Assembly (NCBI GenBank): GCA_964556665.1
Contig: CAZKXU010000002.1
Location: 1-64,000 of the forward strand
DNA: 64,000 nucleotides
Reading direction: 5' to 3'
Source of the DNA: CAZKXU01 sp964556665
Lineage (GTDB): Bacteria > Bdellovibrionota_C > UBA2361 > CAZKXU01
Below, piece after piece: positions 49,952 to 59,292 of the stretch. The notes beneath the pieces are model-generated. The model saw nothing but the letters and a program-made list of their open reading frames with translations. It made no database searches and had not been told where the DNA came from. How positions within the stretch are numbered: the stretch's first letter is position 1; each line of letters opens with the position of its first letter. Position numbers and translations under genes: made by a program.

Positions 49952-51121
49952 TTATAGATCTACCATCAACTTAAGCTCACCATCATTGGAGTCATTCTTT
50001 TTACCCTGTTCATGAGCACTCTTATTATTGGCCAAAGCCTTTTTCTCTTCTATGCCACCCTCTTCCGCGAGCTTGATTCTCAATCTCAGATTATTAGCTG
50101 AATCTGCGTTCTTAATCGCCTCCTCAAGACTGATCTTCCCGGCACGGTAATGATCATAGAGTGATTGATCGAAAGTTTGCATCCCCATATTTGTGCTCTT
50201 TTCCATCGCTTCTTTTAGCTCGGCGATCTGAGCTTTATGTATAAGATCCTTAACTCGCGGCGAGTCAAGCAGCACTTCGATTGCTGCCACACGTCCGCCC
50301 TCTATCGTTCTAACTAGGCGCTGACTTACGATACCGCGCAAATTAAGACTCAACTGCAGGTATATCTGTTGGTGTCGATCGGCCGGAAAGAAGTTCATGA
50401 TTCTCTCCATCGCTTGATTCGCGTTATTACTATGCAGCGTAGCAAGGCAGAGATGTCCTGTTTCTGCAAATGTGATTGCGGCCTCCATAGTCTCGGTATC
50501 TCGCACCTCACCAATTAAAACAACATCTGGCGCCTGACGTAGTGCATTCTTTAGTGCATTTCCGTAGCTCGACGTATCCATCCCGATCTCGCGCTGCGTA
50601 ACAATTGACTTCTTGTGAACATGTACAAATTCAATCGGGTCCTCAATCGTTACAATGTGACCAGAGGCATTCGTATTTCTCCAATCTATCATCGCTGCCA
50701 GAGTTGTAGACTTACCTGAACCGGTGGCGCCGACTACCAATACCAATCCTCTTTTGGTCATCGCCATATCTTTAAGTATCTGTGGCAGAGCAAGATCATC
50801 TATAGCAAGAATATTTGATTTTATCTGACGAATGACTACCCCGATAAAGGTCTTCTGCCTAAATACGTTAACTCGAAAGCGTCCCAGATTAGAGTAGTAG
50901 AGTGCTAAATTCTGCTCACTACGCTCATGAAACTCCTTCTGCTGCTTGTCACTCATGATACTCATGGCAAGCCCCTCTGTGTCTGTTGATTGCAAACAAC
51001 GAGAACCTGCGGGCCTAACCACACCGTTTATTCGATACATTGGTGGACTATCGACTGTAAGATATAGGTCTGAAGCGTCATGCTCCACCATTACTGATAG
51101 TAGTTTAGTAATATCTAACAT
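49952..51121 (-). CDS. PilT-family retraction ATPase, second copy (PilU-like)
   Basis: This is a 389-residue secretion ATPase. Elements in order are MVEHDASDLYLTVDSPPMYRINGVV at the N-terminus, Walker A VVGATGSGKSTT, an Asp box (VTIEDPIEFVH), Walker B VVLIGEVRDTETMEAA, and a His box (TGHLCLATLHSNNANQAMERI). An extended acidic/basic tail follows. It directly abuts the pilT gene with no spacer. PilU-type partners work with PilT in pilus retraction. Confidence 0.9.
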   Translation of the reverse strand: MLDITKLLSVMVEHDASDLYLTVDSPPMYRINGVVRPAGSRCLQSTDTEGLAMSIMSDKQQKEFHERSEQNLALYYSNLGRFRVNVFRQKTFIGVVIRQIKSNILAIDDLALPQILKDMAMTKRGLVLVVGATGSGKSTTLAAMIDWRNTNASGHIVTIEDPIEFVHVHKKSIVTQREIGMDTSSYGNALKNALRQAPDVVLIGEVRDTETMEAAITFAETGHLCLATLHSNNANQAMERIMNFFPADRHQQIYLQLSLNLRGIVSQRLVRTIEGGRVAAIEVLLDSPRVKDLIHKAQIAELKEAMEKSTNMGMQTFDQSLYDHYRAGKISLEEAIKNADSANNLRLRIKLAEEGGIEEKKALANNKSAHEQGKKNDSNDGELKLMVDL

Positions 51122-52201
51122 TTAGTGTCCCTTTCCTTTGAATTTTGTAGTCGTCATATCCTGCTCTTTAAACATATCAGGATTACCGCTCTTCTCCATC
51201 GCAGTTTCCCGGGAGATTAAATTCTTATCAAACAACTCCTTAAGCGCCATATCCATAGTCTGCATGCCAACACCCTGGGATGTTTGCATCACGCTAGGGA
51301 TCTGATGAATCTTTCCTTCACGAATAAGATTTTTAACCGCTACAGTTCCGATTAACACCTCTAAGCAGGCTATACGCCCGCCGCCAACTTTTTTGCAAAG
51401 TGTCTGGGTGATAATGGCCTGAATTGACTCCGAAAACATTGCACGTACCTGTGCCTGTTGTGATGGAGGAAATACGTCAATAATACGATCTACTGTTTTC
51501 GGAGCACTCGATGTATGCAATGTTCCGAAAACCAAGTGGCCCGTTTCAGCCGCCGTTAAGGCAAGCTGAATCGTTTCCAGGTCTCTCATTTCACCGACTA
51601 GAATGATATCAGGATCTTCTCGCAGTGCTGCTTTGAGTGAATTTGCAAATGATTTGGTATGAGGGCCAACCTCACGTTGATTGACTAAACATTTCTTCGA
51701 TCTATGCACGAATTCAATGGGATCCTCGATGGTCAATATATGCCCCTCGAGCTCGTCATTAATCAGGTCAATCATGCCGGCTAAAGTTGTTGATTTACCT
51801 GAACCTGTTGGTCCAGTTACTAGAACTAACCCCTTCTCCCTTCTTGAAAGCTCAGCCAAAATAGGTGGAACTCCAAGCTGCTCAAGTGTAAGAATCTTTG
51901 TCGGAATCTTTCTAAAAACAGCACCCATACCACGATTCTGACGAAATACGTTAACACGAAAACGAGCTACATCTCCAAGCTCCATTGAAAAATCTAAGTC
52001 AGAATACTCTTCAAAATGTTTACGCTGTGCATCATTCATGATGTCATAAATAATGGTGTGCGTCTGCTCCATGGTAAGTGGAGGAACCTTAATTTTTTTC
52101 ATGTCGCCACTGACGCGGATCATAGGAGGTTCACCGGAACTTATGTGTAAATCCGAAGCATCCTGCTGATAGGCGAAGGTTAGAAGTTGCGCTATATCCA
52201 T
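51122..52201 (-). CDS. pilT: Type IV pilus retraction ATPase
   Basis: This is a 359-residue hexameric ATPase that drives pilus disassembly and twitching. It has AYQQDASDLHISSGEPPMIRVSGDM, Walker A VTGPTGSGKSTTLA, the Asp box LTIEDPIEFVHRS, Walker B ILVGEMRDLETIQLA, and the His box TGHLVFGTLHTSSAPKTVDRI. The C-terminal part has a retraction-type AIRNLIREGK-like element (AVKNLIREGKIHQIPSVMQT). It is followed directly by the PilU-like gene. Confidence 0.94.
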   Translation of the reverse strand: MDIAQLLTFAYQQDASDLHISSGEPPMIRVSGDMKKIKVPPLTMEQTHTIIYDIMNDAQRKHFEEYSDLDFSMELGDVARFRVNVFRQNRGMGAVFRKIPTKILTLEQLGVPPILAELSRREKGLVLVTGPTGSGKSTTLAGMIDLINDELEGHILTIEDPIEFVHRSKKCLVNQREVGPHTKSFANSLKAALREDPDIILVGEMRDLETIQLALTAAETGHLVFGTLHTSSAPKTVDRIIDVFPPSQQAQVRAMFSESIQAIITQTLCKKVGGGRIACLEVLIGTVAVKNLIREGKIHQIPSVMQTSQGVGMQTMDMALKELFDKNLISRETAMEKSGNPDMFKEQDMTTTKFKGKGH

Positions 52202-52376
52202 AAAGCTAGTTCCCTAAGCTATTTATCGGTAGTCTTGGCAATAGGCTAAACTGCTATTGAAAAAAAATAAGGTGGGATTGCAAGTTAAGGCTCAGCAGAT
52301 TTCGTGGAAAAAACATGGTATTTACAGGGCATTATATGTTTTACTAGGAAATCAATAAGAACTATAATACACAGTT

Positions 52377-53090
52377 ATGAAATATTTTCTTAGTGTCTGC
52401 ATATTTTTATTGTTTACCTCTTCGCTTTTATGGGCAGAGGAGCAGTCACACTCAAAGAGCATAAAATGCCCAGCAGTAATAGCAGATCGTGATAGTGGAG
52501 TCTTTTATACTGGTCGAGATTTTCGCTGCTTTGATAATAAAAGGTCCGCAAAAAATAAAGGCTTTATAAGTGCAGAGTCACTTGTTGTTCCTGATTTTAC
52601 GGGATGGTGGCGCTTAGGGGTAACGCAGGTTCAGGATACTTGCAGCACGGCACCTTTTGAGACACTGGGTAAAACAAGTATTTTCTTACAGGTAAAGCAT
52701 ACTGACTCCGGGTTGTTTGTAGGCCTCTGCCCTGGCAAGGAGAAGTATGTAGGAAACATCAATTCAAGCAAAAATGGATTTTTAGTTAGTAGCAGCACCA
52801 CAACCTTAAATGATCCGGATTGCAACGGTGGAGAAGCAGATATTAGGTATTATGTTGAGGTCAGTAAAGTTGATGCCTTCATTACCACTGCTGGCAGCGT
52901 TAGATACTCCAAGATAAAATCATGCAAGGATATTACTGCAGGGTCATTTCACTGTAGCACCGTATACGAAGGAACTGGCGGACGAGAAACCCCCGATCAC
53001 CGTTTCTGGCCAGAGGTACCGGAGAATATAAACGAATTCAACGCCTCATGCGATTGGGCACAGACAAAGTGTGCGGAGTGTCATGGCTAG
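52377..53090 (+). CDS. Exported protein with C-terminal CxxCH
   Basis: This is a 237-residue protein with a signal peptide (YFLSVCIFLLFTSSLLWA). Eleven mature-region cysteines are spread through a mostly beta body (FTGWWRLGVTQVQDTCS, then a KHTDSGLFVGLCPG segment), suggesting disulfides. The last residues are TKCAECHG, a CxxCH heme-c signature ending the chain. No Met ligand is evident behind it. It could be a heme-c protein or simply a Cys-rich one. It is divergent from pilT, and a repeat follows downstream. Confidence 0.65.
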   Translation: MKYFLSVCIFLLFTSSLLWAEEQSHSKSIKCPAVIADRDSGVFYTGRDFRCFDNKRSAKNKGFISAESLVVPDFTGWWRLGVTQVQDTCSTAPFETLGKTSIFLQVKHTDSGLFVGLCPGKEKYVGNINSSKNGFLVSSSTTTLNDPDCNGGEADIRYYVEVSKVDAFITTAGSVRYSKIKSCKDITAGSFHCSTVYEGTGGRETPDHRFWPEVPENINEFNASCDWAQTKCAECHG

Positions 53091-53174
53091 AGCGTATAAT
53101 TAAATCCCATATCCAGTTACCAAAAATCTAATGTTGCAGTATACTAATACGCTGGAACATAAGTTTTGCAACCT

Positions 53175-53250
53175 ACTGGGACCGCGGGCTTCCAGCCCGC
53201 AACGAGTTAGATGCAAATTCGTATGCGGGCTGGAAGCCCGCGGTCCCAGT
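53175..53250. repeat. 76-bp GC-rich hairpin repeat before mfd
   Basis: ACTGGGACCGCGGGCTTCCA is mirrored by TGGAAGCCCGCGGTCCCAGT; both arms are intact. The left flank AACATAAGTTTT matches the wider family. It lies 20 bases before the mfd start, so any mfd promoter is upstream of or inside it. Confidence 0.92.
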
Positions 53251-53270
53251 TTAAACAACACTAAATATTA

Positions 53271-56200
53271 ATGGCACAGCTGCTCCTACACCCCAACTTT
53301 TCCCCCTCTAATTATTACGGATTACACGGATCTGCTAAGGGCTGGACTATTGCTCGTATCGCACAGAAGGAAAGCAAGCTTTTGGTTATCTGTAAAGATC
53401 GTGGCAGCGCAGAGAATCTGTTCGCTGATATTAATTTTTTTTCATCAAACACCTCAGTCATACTCTATCCAGGATGGGAAAGCCTGCCACTCGAACCGGT
53501 CTCAGCATCTGTTGATACCTCAGCAGAAAGAATCCGTATTTTTTCTAAACTAGCTGAAGCATCGCCATCAATAATCGTAGCTTCGATACAGGATCTGGCT
53601 CAACGTGTACTGCCTAAGGAGATCTTACAAAAGCTCTGCTTTTCACTTTATACCGCACAACGTTGGCAGCGTGAAGAATTGCTGCAACGTTTAAGTTATT
53701 TAGGCTACCGCCGCGTATCCTTGGTTGAGGAAATCGGAGAGTTCGCTGTTCGCGGTGGTATAATAGATATTTTCCCTTCCAACACATTAAAGCCTATCAG
53801 AGTCGAATTCCTTGACAACGAAATTGAGGCTATTAAAACATTTGATGCTGCTACTCAGAGATCCAACAGCTCAATTGAAAAGATAGATCTACTTGCAGTT
53901 CAGGAATGGCCCAATCTTAAATCGCCTGATTTTAGTTCATTACTCCAAACTGCTACAGTACGGATTAAAGAGCGAGCACGTGAACTAGAGGTGCAGCCAC
54001 GTGAGGTTGAGCGCATCCTCACTGCACTGCGAAGCGGAATGCACATACCAGGGATCGAGCTATTGCAATCACTAGTCGTAGGACCACTTACCTCTTTATT
54101 CGATCTCCTCAGTACGGATACCGGGGTTGTAATCAATGAAAAGATCAGTATAGAACGGGAGTTAGATCAGTATTGGGATCTAATTGATGAACGGGAAGCG
54201 CGTCTTGCTGAACATCACTGCTTAATACCGAGAAAGGAGGAGCAGTATCTAACCAATATTGAGTTTCAGAAAACTATATCTAAATTTAAATCATACAACA
54301 TTAACTCTCTTGAGATTTTAGATGGCGATTCTAGCAGAGATGCTATCAACCTTAAATCTTCGTCTAATATTGAATTAATTACCAAACTTAAAACTAAGGT
54401 TGGTACTGGTCGCGCATTAGATCCGCTCCGCGCATTTATAGCTACATTTCGTGAACAAGCCTTCAAGATTGCATTCGTTGCAGGCTCGCAACAACGAGGG
54501 GAACGTCTTGCTAAACTTTTACTAGAGATTGGTATTGAAGCGCAGATATGTGGGAAATCTGCTGTTGAATGGCTCAATTCAGCTCACCCCTACCCAGTTG
54601 TCATAATACAGGGACAACTCTCGGAGGGAGTACAGCTGCCAAGTGAAAATTTAGTATTCATATCTGAGAACGAAGTATTTGCAGAGCGTTCTCATCGTAA
54701 AGCAGGCGCACCGAAGGCCTCACTTAAAAAGCTACTAAGTACACTTGCGCAGCTTAAGGAAAATGACTTCACAGTCCATGTAGATTATGGCATCGGCGTT
54801 TATCGCGGCCTTAAGCATATAAAGATCGAGGGTGTTTTTGGAGATTTTCTCCAGATTGAATACGCTGATAGTACGCTCTATCTTCCGGTTCAAAATATAT
54901 CAAAGATTCAGAAATTTGCAGCCGCTGATGGACAGGCACCTAACATAGATAAGCTCAGTTCCAATAGTTGGAGCAAGACGAAACAGAAGGTACGTGAGTC
55001 TGTGATGGAGCTGGCAGGAGACCTAATAAAACTTTACGCAGAGCGGAGCGTTGTAAAAGGTTGGCGTTTTGATCCATTAGGCGCCGAAGATGAGCGTTTT
55101 GCCGATAGCTTCCCATTTGATGAAACTGCGGATCAGCTAAGAGCAATCGAGGAAACTATTAGCGACATGGCTCGAGATCGACCGATGGACCGTCTAATCT
55201 GTGGAGATGCAGGCTTCGGCAAGACGGAGGTAGCTTTGCGTGCTGCCTGGAAATGCTTTCAGCACGGAAGACAGGTTGCCTTACTCGTTCCAACTACAAT
55301 ACTAGTAGAGCAGCATCGCCAGACTTTTGCGGATCGTTTCTTAGGATATCCTATTAAGGTTGGTGCAATTAGCCGTTTTTATTCAAAGGAGGAAAATCGC
55401 GCAACCCTTGCACAGCTAGCTAGCGGTGATCTGGATGTTGTAATTGGAACACACCGTTTATTACAAAAAGATGTAGTAATTAAAGATTTAGGGTTAGTGA
55501 TTATAGATGAAGAGCATCGCTTCGGAGTGAAACAAAAGGAGCGACTAAAGAGTCTTAAAAAGATGGTGGATGTTCTTACCCTCACCGCCACCCCTATTCC
55601 GCGCACATTGCATATGTCACTTCTAGGCATTCGTGATATTAGTCTTATCAGCACAGCACCACATGATCGCCGTGTCATTAAAACCTACGTTGCACAGTCA
55701 GGTGAAGCGATTATTAGGGATGCAATCCTTAGAGAGCTCCAGCGCGGCGGGCAGATTTTTTTCCTGCATAATAGAGTGCAAGGAATAGAAATTATAGTGG
55801 ATCGACTACGTGGGCTCGTTCCGGAGGCTAGATTTGATTTTGCGCATGGTCAGATGCAGGAGAATGACCTTGAAAAGAAGATGCTTAAATTTGTAGAAAA
55901 GAAAACTGATGTACTTATTAGTACAACCATAATCGAATCAGGTCTTGATATCCCAAACGCCAATACAATAATTATTGACCGCGCTGATATGTTCGGGCTT
56001 GCGCAGCTTTATCAGCTGCGCGGACGTGTGGGCCGCAGTAACCGTCAAGCATATTGTTATCTTCTAATACCGGAGCTCAAGAATATCACCCGCGATGCTG
56101 AGGAGAGACTCAATGCTCTTCAGGCACTGGATGACTTAGGTCAAGGCTTTCAACTTGCCATAAGAGATCTAGAGATCCGAGGAGCCGGGAATCTACTCGG

Positions 56201-56759
56201 CAAGGAGCAATCCGGAAACGTACTAATGGTTGGATTCGAGCTTTATACGAAGATTCTTAAAGAGGCGGTGCTAAACTTAAAGGGTGAGGAGTTAGAGCTT
56301 GAGGAAGGGCTTGATCCGGAGGTAAAGCTTGGAATTCCGGCTTTTATCCCAGATTATTATATTCCGGATATATCTGAACGCCTCATTCTGTATCAGAGAT
56401 TATCTCAAATAGTAATCTCAGAGGAAGCTGATGAATTAAAGATCGAGATAGATGACCGTTTCGGCACACTACCAAAGGAGGTAGAGAATCTAGTAGAGTT
56501 AATGCGTTTTAGAGCGTTGATGAGAAGATGTGGTGTCGAAAAGGCAGAGCTCTCAGATGGAAGACTGCTCTTATCTTTTAGCCCACGCAGTAAGGTTGAT
56601 ACAAAAACGGCGATATCTATGGTTCAATCAAACCCACACCGATTCCGGCTTAATAAAAGCGGAACATTTTCGATGTCTCTAAATAATCCTAAGATCTCGA
56701 CACCTGCAGATGTTGCTAAAGAGGTTGAACCGATACTAAGAATGATTATCCTACCATAG
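53271..56759 (+). CDS. mfd: Transcription-repair coupling factor
   Basis: Mfd removes RNA polymerase stalled at DNA damage and recruits UvrA. The 1162-residue length fits. The N-terminal UvrB-like part is seen in LYPGWESLPLEP and VRGGIIDIFPSN. The RNA-polymerase-interacting (CarD-like) domain lies near 490-565 (VHVDYGIGVYRGLKHIK). The SF2 translocase has Walker A GDAGFGKTE near 645, DEEHRFG near 746, TATPIPRTLHM and QLRGRVGRS. A C-terminal TRCF domain ends the chain. The ATG at 53271 has no strong ribosome site. A 76-bp repeat sits in the leader. Confidence 0.96.
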   Translation: MAQLLLHPNFSPSNYYGLHGSAKGWTIARIAQKESKLLVICKDRGSAENLFADINFFSSNTSVILYPGWESLPLEPVSASVDTSAERIRIFSKLAEASPSIIVASIQDLAQRVLPKEILQKLCFSLYTAQRWQREELLQRLSYLGYRRVSLVEEIGEFAVRGGIIDIFPSNTLKPIRVEFLDNEIEAIKTFDAATQRSNSSIEKIDLLAVQEWPNLKSPDFSSLLQTATVRIKERARELEVQPREVERILTALRSGMHIPGIELLQSLVVGPLTSLFDLLSTDTGVVINEKISIERELDQYWDLIDEREARLAEHHCLIPRKEEQYLTNIEFQKTISKFKSYNINSLEILDGDSSRDAINLKSSSNIELITKLKTKVGTGRALDPLRAFIATFREQAFKIAFVAGSQQRGERLAKLLLEIGIEAQICGKSAVEWLNSAHPYPVVIIQGQLSEGVQLPSENLVFISENEVFAERSHRKAGAPKASLKKLLSTLAQLKENDFTVHVDYGIGVYRGLKHIKIEGVFGDFLQIEYADSTLYLPVQNISKIQKFAAADGQAPNIDKLSSNSWSKTKQKVRESVMELAGDLIKLYAERSVVKGWRFDPLGAEDERFADSFPFDETADQLRAIEETISDMARDRPMDRLICGDAGFGKTEVALRAAWKCFQHGRQVALLVPTTILVEQHRQTFADRFLGYPIKVGAISRFYSKEENRATLAQLASGDLDVVIGTHRLLQKDVVIKDLGLVIIDEEHRFGVKQKERLKSLKKMVDVLTLTATPIPRTLHMSLLGIRDISLISTAPHDRRVIKTYVAQSGEAIIRDAILRELQRGGQIFFLHNRVQGIEIIVDRLRGLVPEARFDFAHGQMQENDLEKKMLKFVEKKTDVLISTTIIESGLDIPNANTIIIDRADMFGLAQLYQLRGRVGRSNRQAYCYLLIPELKNITRDAEERLNALQALDDLGQGFQLAIRDLEIRGAGNLLGKEQSGNVLMVGFELYTKILKEAVLNLKGEELELEEGLDPEVKLGIPAFIPDYYIPDISERLILYQRLSQIVISEEADELKIEIDDRFGTLPKEVENLVELMRFRALMRRCGVEKAELSDGRLLLSFSPRSKVDTKTAISMVQSNPHRFRLNKSGTFSMSLNNPKISTPADVAKEVEPILRMIILP

Positions 56760-56808
56760 CTTCTTGAAAACTAAGCTTTCCCCTTCAGTAAGAATTAGAA
56801 AGTAATCT

Positions 56809-57795
56809 TTATGCCCCTGGCCCCTTTACTAAATCAAACGGCATAGATTTGAAATATTCAAGCCTAATCAAGATGGTCTCCACGTTTCTGATAAACTTTG
56901 AAAAGCGCTGCCTCATTTCATCCATGATCTGTGAATACTGCTCGTAATCAGTAACCTCGAGCTCTAATTCAGTTGTTCGATCCCCAATCTGTCGAACATA
57001 ATAGGTTATATGCGGCTGCATTTTACAAAATTCTAAGAGTTGACTCTCTAGATGTGGATCGAATGTTTGAAATTCTAATTGTGATTTGAATAATTTCATC
57101 CCTATTTTTTCTCGATCAATCTCAATTCTATAACCAACGATGATACCCAGGCTTTCTAATTTTTTTATTCTATATGTGACCATTATTGGAGTTACACCAA
57201 GGATCTCTGCTAATTCCTTATTCGAATAACGGGAATTCTGAGAGAGCTGCTCCAATAAATTAAAATCTATCTTATCTAATGCAAGATTATCTGGCTCACC
57301 TCCGATGCTAAAGTATTCACTACCATAGCCAAGTAAATAATTCTTTCGAAAATACCAGCTATCAACAATAGTATAGACACTAAAGCGCACCAAGATATCA
57401 GAGAATTGGGCAAGAATATTCTCCTGAATTGTGTGAAACTCCTTAGGAGTTCTAGCAAAAGTTGCAAACATCAAATCCCACAATCCGGTACAAGCAGCCA
57501 CCCAATAAATCCTAGGATGCTTATTCAAAAATTGTATTAAAGCTGCTATCCGTTTTGGATTATTTTCAAGACGAAGATAAGTTTTATGAACCATCAATCC
57601 AAATTTGTAAGGGTTAACACTGGTGGTATACTTGGTAATTAGTTTTTGATCAGCCAGTCGATCGATCCGATATTTAATTCGATCTCTTCCAAGTTTTAGT
57701 TTTCTAGATAAGTCTGCGAGAGAAATTCTTGAGTTGTGATCCAACTCATATAAAATCCTCTGATTAATTTGGTCAAGCTTAGGTGAAATATCCAT
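56809..57795 (-). CDS. Tandem Lrp/AsnC-type regulator
   Basis: This is a 328-residue protein made of two Lrp halves. The first HTH is LDQINQRILYELDHNSRISLADLSRKLKLG, followed by a RAM-like sensor part. The second HTH is DKIDFNLLEQLSQNSRYSNKELAEILGVTPIMVTYRIKKLESLG, near 175-220, followed by another RAM-like domain. Ordinary Lrp proteins have one such unit of about 150 residues. It is divergent from the leucine-type dehydrogenase over a 250-base gap, so it probably senses branched-chain amino acids and controls that gene. Confidence 0.88.
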   Translation of the reverse strand: MDISPKLDQINQRILYELDHNSRISLADLSRKLKLGRDRIKYRIDRLADQKLITKYTTSVNPYKFGLMVHKTYLRLENNPKRIAALIQFLNKHPRIYWVAACTGLWDLMFATFARTPKEFHTIQENILAQFSDILVRFSVYTIVDSWYFRKNYLLGYGSEYFSIGGEPDNLALDKIDFNLLEQLSQNSRYSNKELAEILGVTPIMVTYRIKKLESLGIIVGYRIEIDREKIGMKLFKSQLEFQTFDPHLESQLLEFCKMQPHITYYVRQIGDRTTELELEVTDYEQYSQIMDEMRQRFSKFIRNVETILIRLEYFKSMPFDLVKGPGA

Positions 57796-58046
57796 ATTTT
57801 TAAGTATCCTCTATGATATTTTATTAATAATACGTGGTTTATGAACATTTTAGTAGTGGAATTTTGTAATTGTCAGCTTAATATATACTGCAAGATTCAT
57901 TATACGATAGATCCTTGCTATTATCCTTATTTACAATAATTACTAGCTTTATCTTATTAATATTCAGCCTATTAATTAATTTACTTTATTATATTTTATA
58001 AATGTGTATAATTCAGGAATCAAACGGTTTTATTTGGAGTCATTTT
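57796..58046. promoter_or_regulatory. Divergent AT-rich control region
   Basis: The gap between the Lrp-like gene and the dehydrogenase is very AT-rich with A/T tracts (TTATTAATAATACG, ATTAATATTCAGCC, ATTATATTTTATAAATG). Lrp-type proteins bind such bent AT-rich DNA with loose consensus. GGAG at 58036-58039 is the ribosome site of the dehydrogenase. Individual operator sites cannot be named. Confidence 0.45.
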
Positions 58047-59168
58047 ATGTCGATCACTGAGCTAACAAATTTAACAGAATCTGAGCACGAAAAAGTAGTA
58101 GTTATCACCGAACCAAGCATCGGGTTGCACGGTGTGATTGCAATTCACAATACTAAGCTTGGCCCAGCCTTAGGCGGTTGTCGTGTACAGAACTACCCTA
58201 CTGAAGCTGCAGCCATAAAAGATGCACTTCTTCTATCCCAAGGCATGACTTATAAAAATGCCCTAGCAGAGCTCCCCTTTGGAGGCGGCAAAGCATGCTT
58301 GATATCTAAAGGCTTAGTGGGCCAGCAGCGGATCGAGGTCTTTAAAGCCTTTGCGGAGTATGTAGAAAGTCTCGATGGACAATATATCACTGCTGAAGAT
58401 CTTGGAACCACAGTAAGTGATGTAATGACAATGCGGAGCGTTACAAAGCATGCTTGCTGCTTTGCCACAGAAATTGGCGGTTCAGGAGATCCCTCCCCTT
58501 GGACTGCTAGAGGACTTTTCAAAGCTATCCTAGCAGCTGCTCAATTTAGATATTATTCAAATAGTTTGCGTGAAAAGTCTATATATGTAGAAGGTGTTGG
58601 TAAAGTTGGCTACCACCTTATTCAACTTCTCTCTCAGGCAGGTTGTAAAATATATGCGTCAGATCTCAATGCAGAAAGATTAGAGATCGTAGTAAATGAA
58701 TTTGGCGTAGAGCCGATATCCCTCAATGAATCGACAAAGATCAAGGTAAATATATTTTCACCTTGCGCTATAGGCCAAACGGTCAACATCAGAAATCTTA
58801 ACATGATCGATTCTGAGATTATCGCAGGTGGCGCTAATAATCAGATCGCTGATGACTTAGCTCGTCAGCATATCATGAAGAAAAAAATAACATATTGTCC
58901 AGACTTTGCGGCAAATGCAGGTGGTGTTATTGCTGCTGCGGGCGAATTCAGAAGCACTGAATGGGACGAAAATTGGGTTAAAGAAAAGATTGACAATCTA
59001 TACCACACCATTTACGGAATACTACTGGAATCTACCATTTCTGGCCGCTTTGCTGAGGATATTGCGATAGGCATGGCAAGGCGCAGATTAGATGGCTATG
59101 AAACTTCGGAGGATATTACCGTCTCAAATTTTTTAAGGAGTTGTAATATGGATAGAGAGATATTATAG
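58047..59168 (+). CDS. Leucine/Glu/Phe/Val-type amino acid dehydrogenase
   Basis: This 373-residue NAD-dependent enzyme reversibly deaminates a branched-chain or aromatic amino acid. It has LGPALGGCRV, MTYKNALAELPFGGGKACL with the substrate and catalytic Lys residues, and ITAEDLGTTVSDV. The Rossmann part reads IYVEGVGKVGYHLIQLL, followed by SPCAIGQTVN, AGGANNQI and ANAGGVIAAAGEF. These suit leucine dehydrogenase more than glutamate dehydrogenase. The ATG at 58047 has GGAG seven bases upstream. The stop codon TAG is the first three bases of a palindromic repeat. It is divergent from the double-Lrp regulator. Confidence 0.9.
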   Translation: MSITELTNLTESEHEKVVVITEPSIGLHGVIAIHNTKLGPALGGCRVQNYPTEAAAIKDALLLSQGMTYKNALAELPFGGGKACLISKGLVGQQRIEVFKAFAEYVESLDGQYITAEDLGTTVSDVMTMRSVTKHACCFATEIGGSGDPSPWTARGLFKAILAAAQFRYYSNSLREKSIYVEGVGKVGYHLIQLLSQAGCKIYASDLNAERLEIVVNEFGVEPISLNESTKIKVNIFSPCAIGQTVNIRNLNMIDSEIIAGGANNQIADDLARQHIMKKKITYCPDFAANAGGVIAAAGEFRSTEWDENWVKEKIDNLYHTIYGILLESTISGRFAEDIAIGMARRRLDGYETSEDITVSNFLRSCNMDREIL

Positions 59169-59220
59169 CGAATGAGATACGTCCGTAGCGAATTTCGCTA
59201 CGGACTGATATCACTCACTA
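59166..59220. repeat. 55-bp palindrome supplying the dehydrogenase stop codon
   Basis: TAGCGAATGAGATACGTCCG with GTAGCGAA is mirrored with a few mismatches to CACTCACTA. It is the same family as 28346-28400. A second short hairpin, CGAATTCGC-AAAGCT-GCGAATTCG, follows at 59229-59252. Either could end transcription between these convergent genes. Confidence 0.85.
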
Positions 59221-59292
59221 TATAAGCCCGAATTCGCAAAGCTGCGAATTCGGAAGCATAGTTTGAGACTCAAAGATAGAAAAAACCGATGA

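Noticed and set aside
1..53250. Many short GC-rich palindromes could suggest a CRISPR array.
   Set aside because: They are dispersed singly over the window with no regular spacers, and no cas gene is present.
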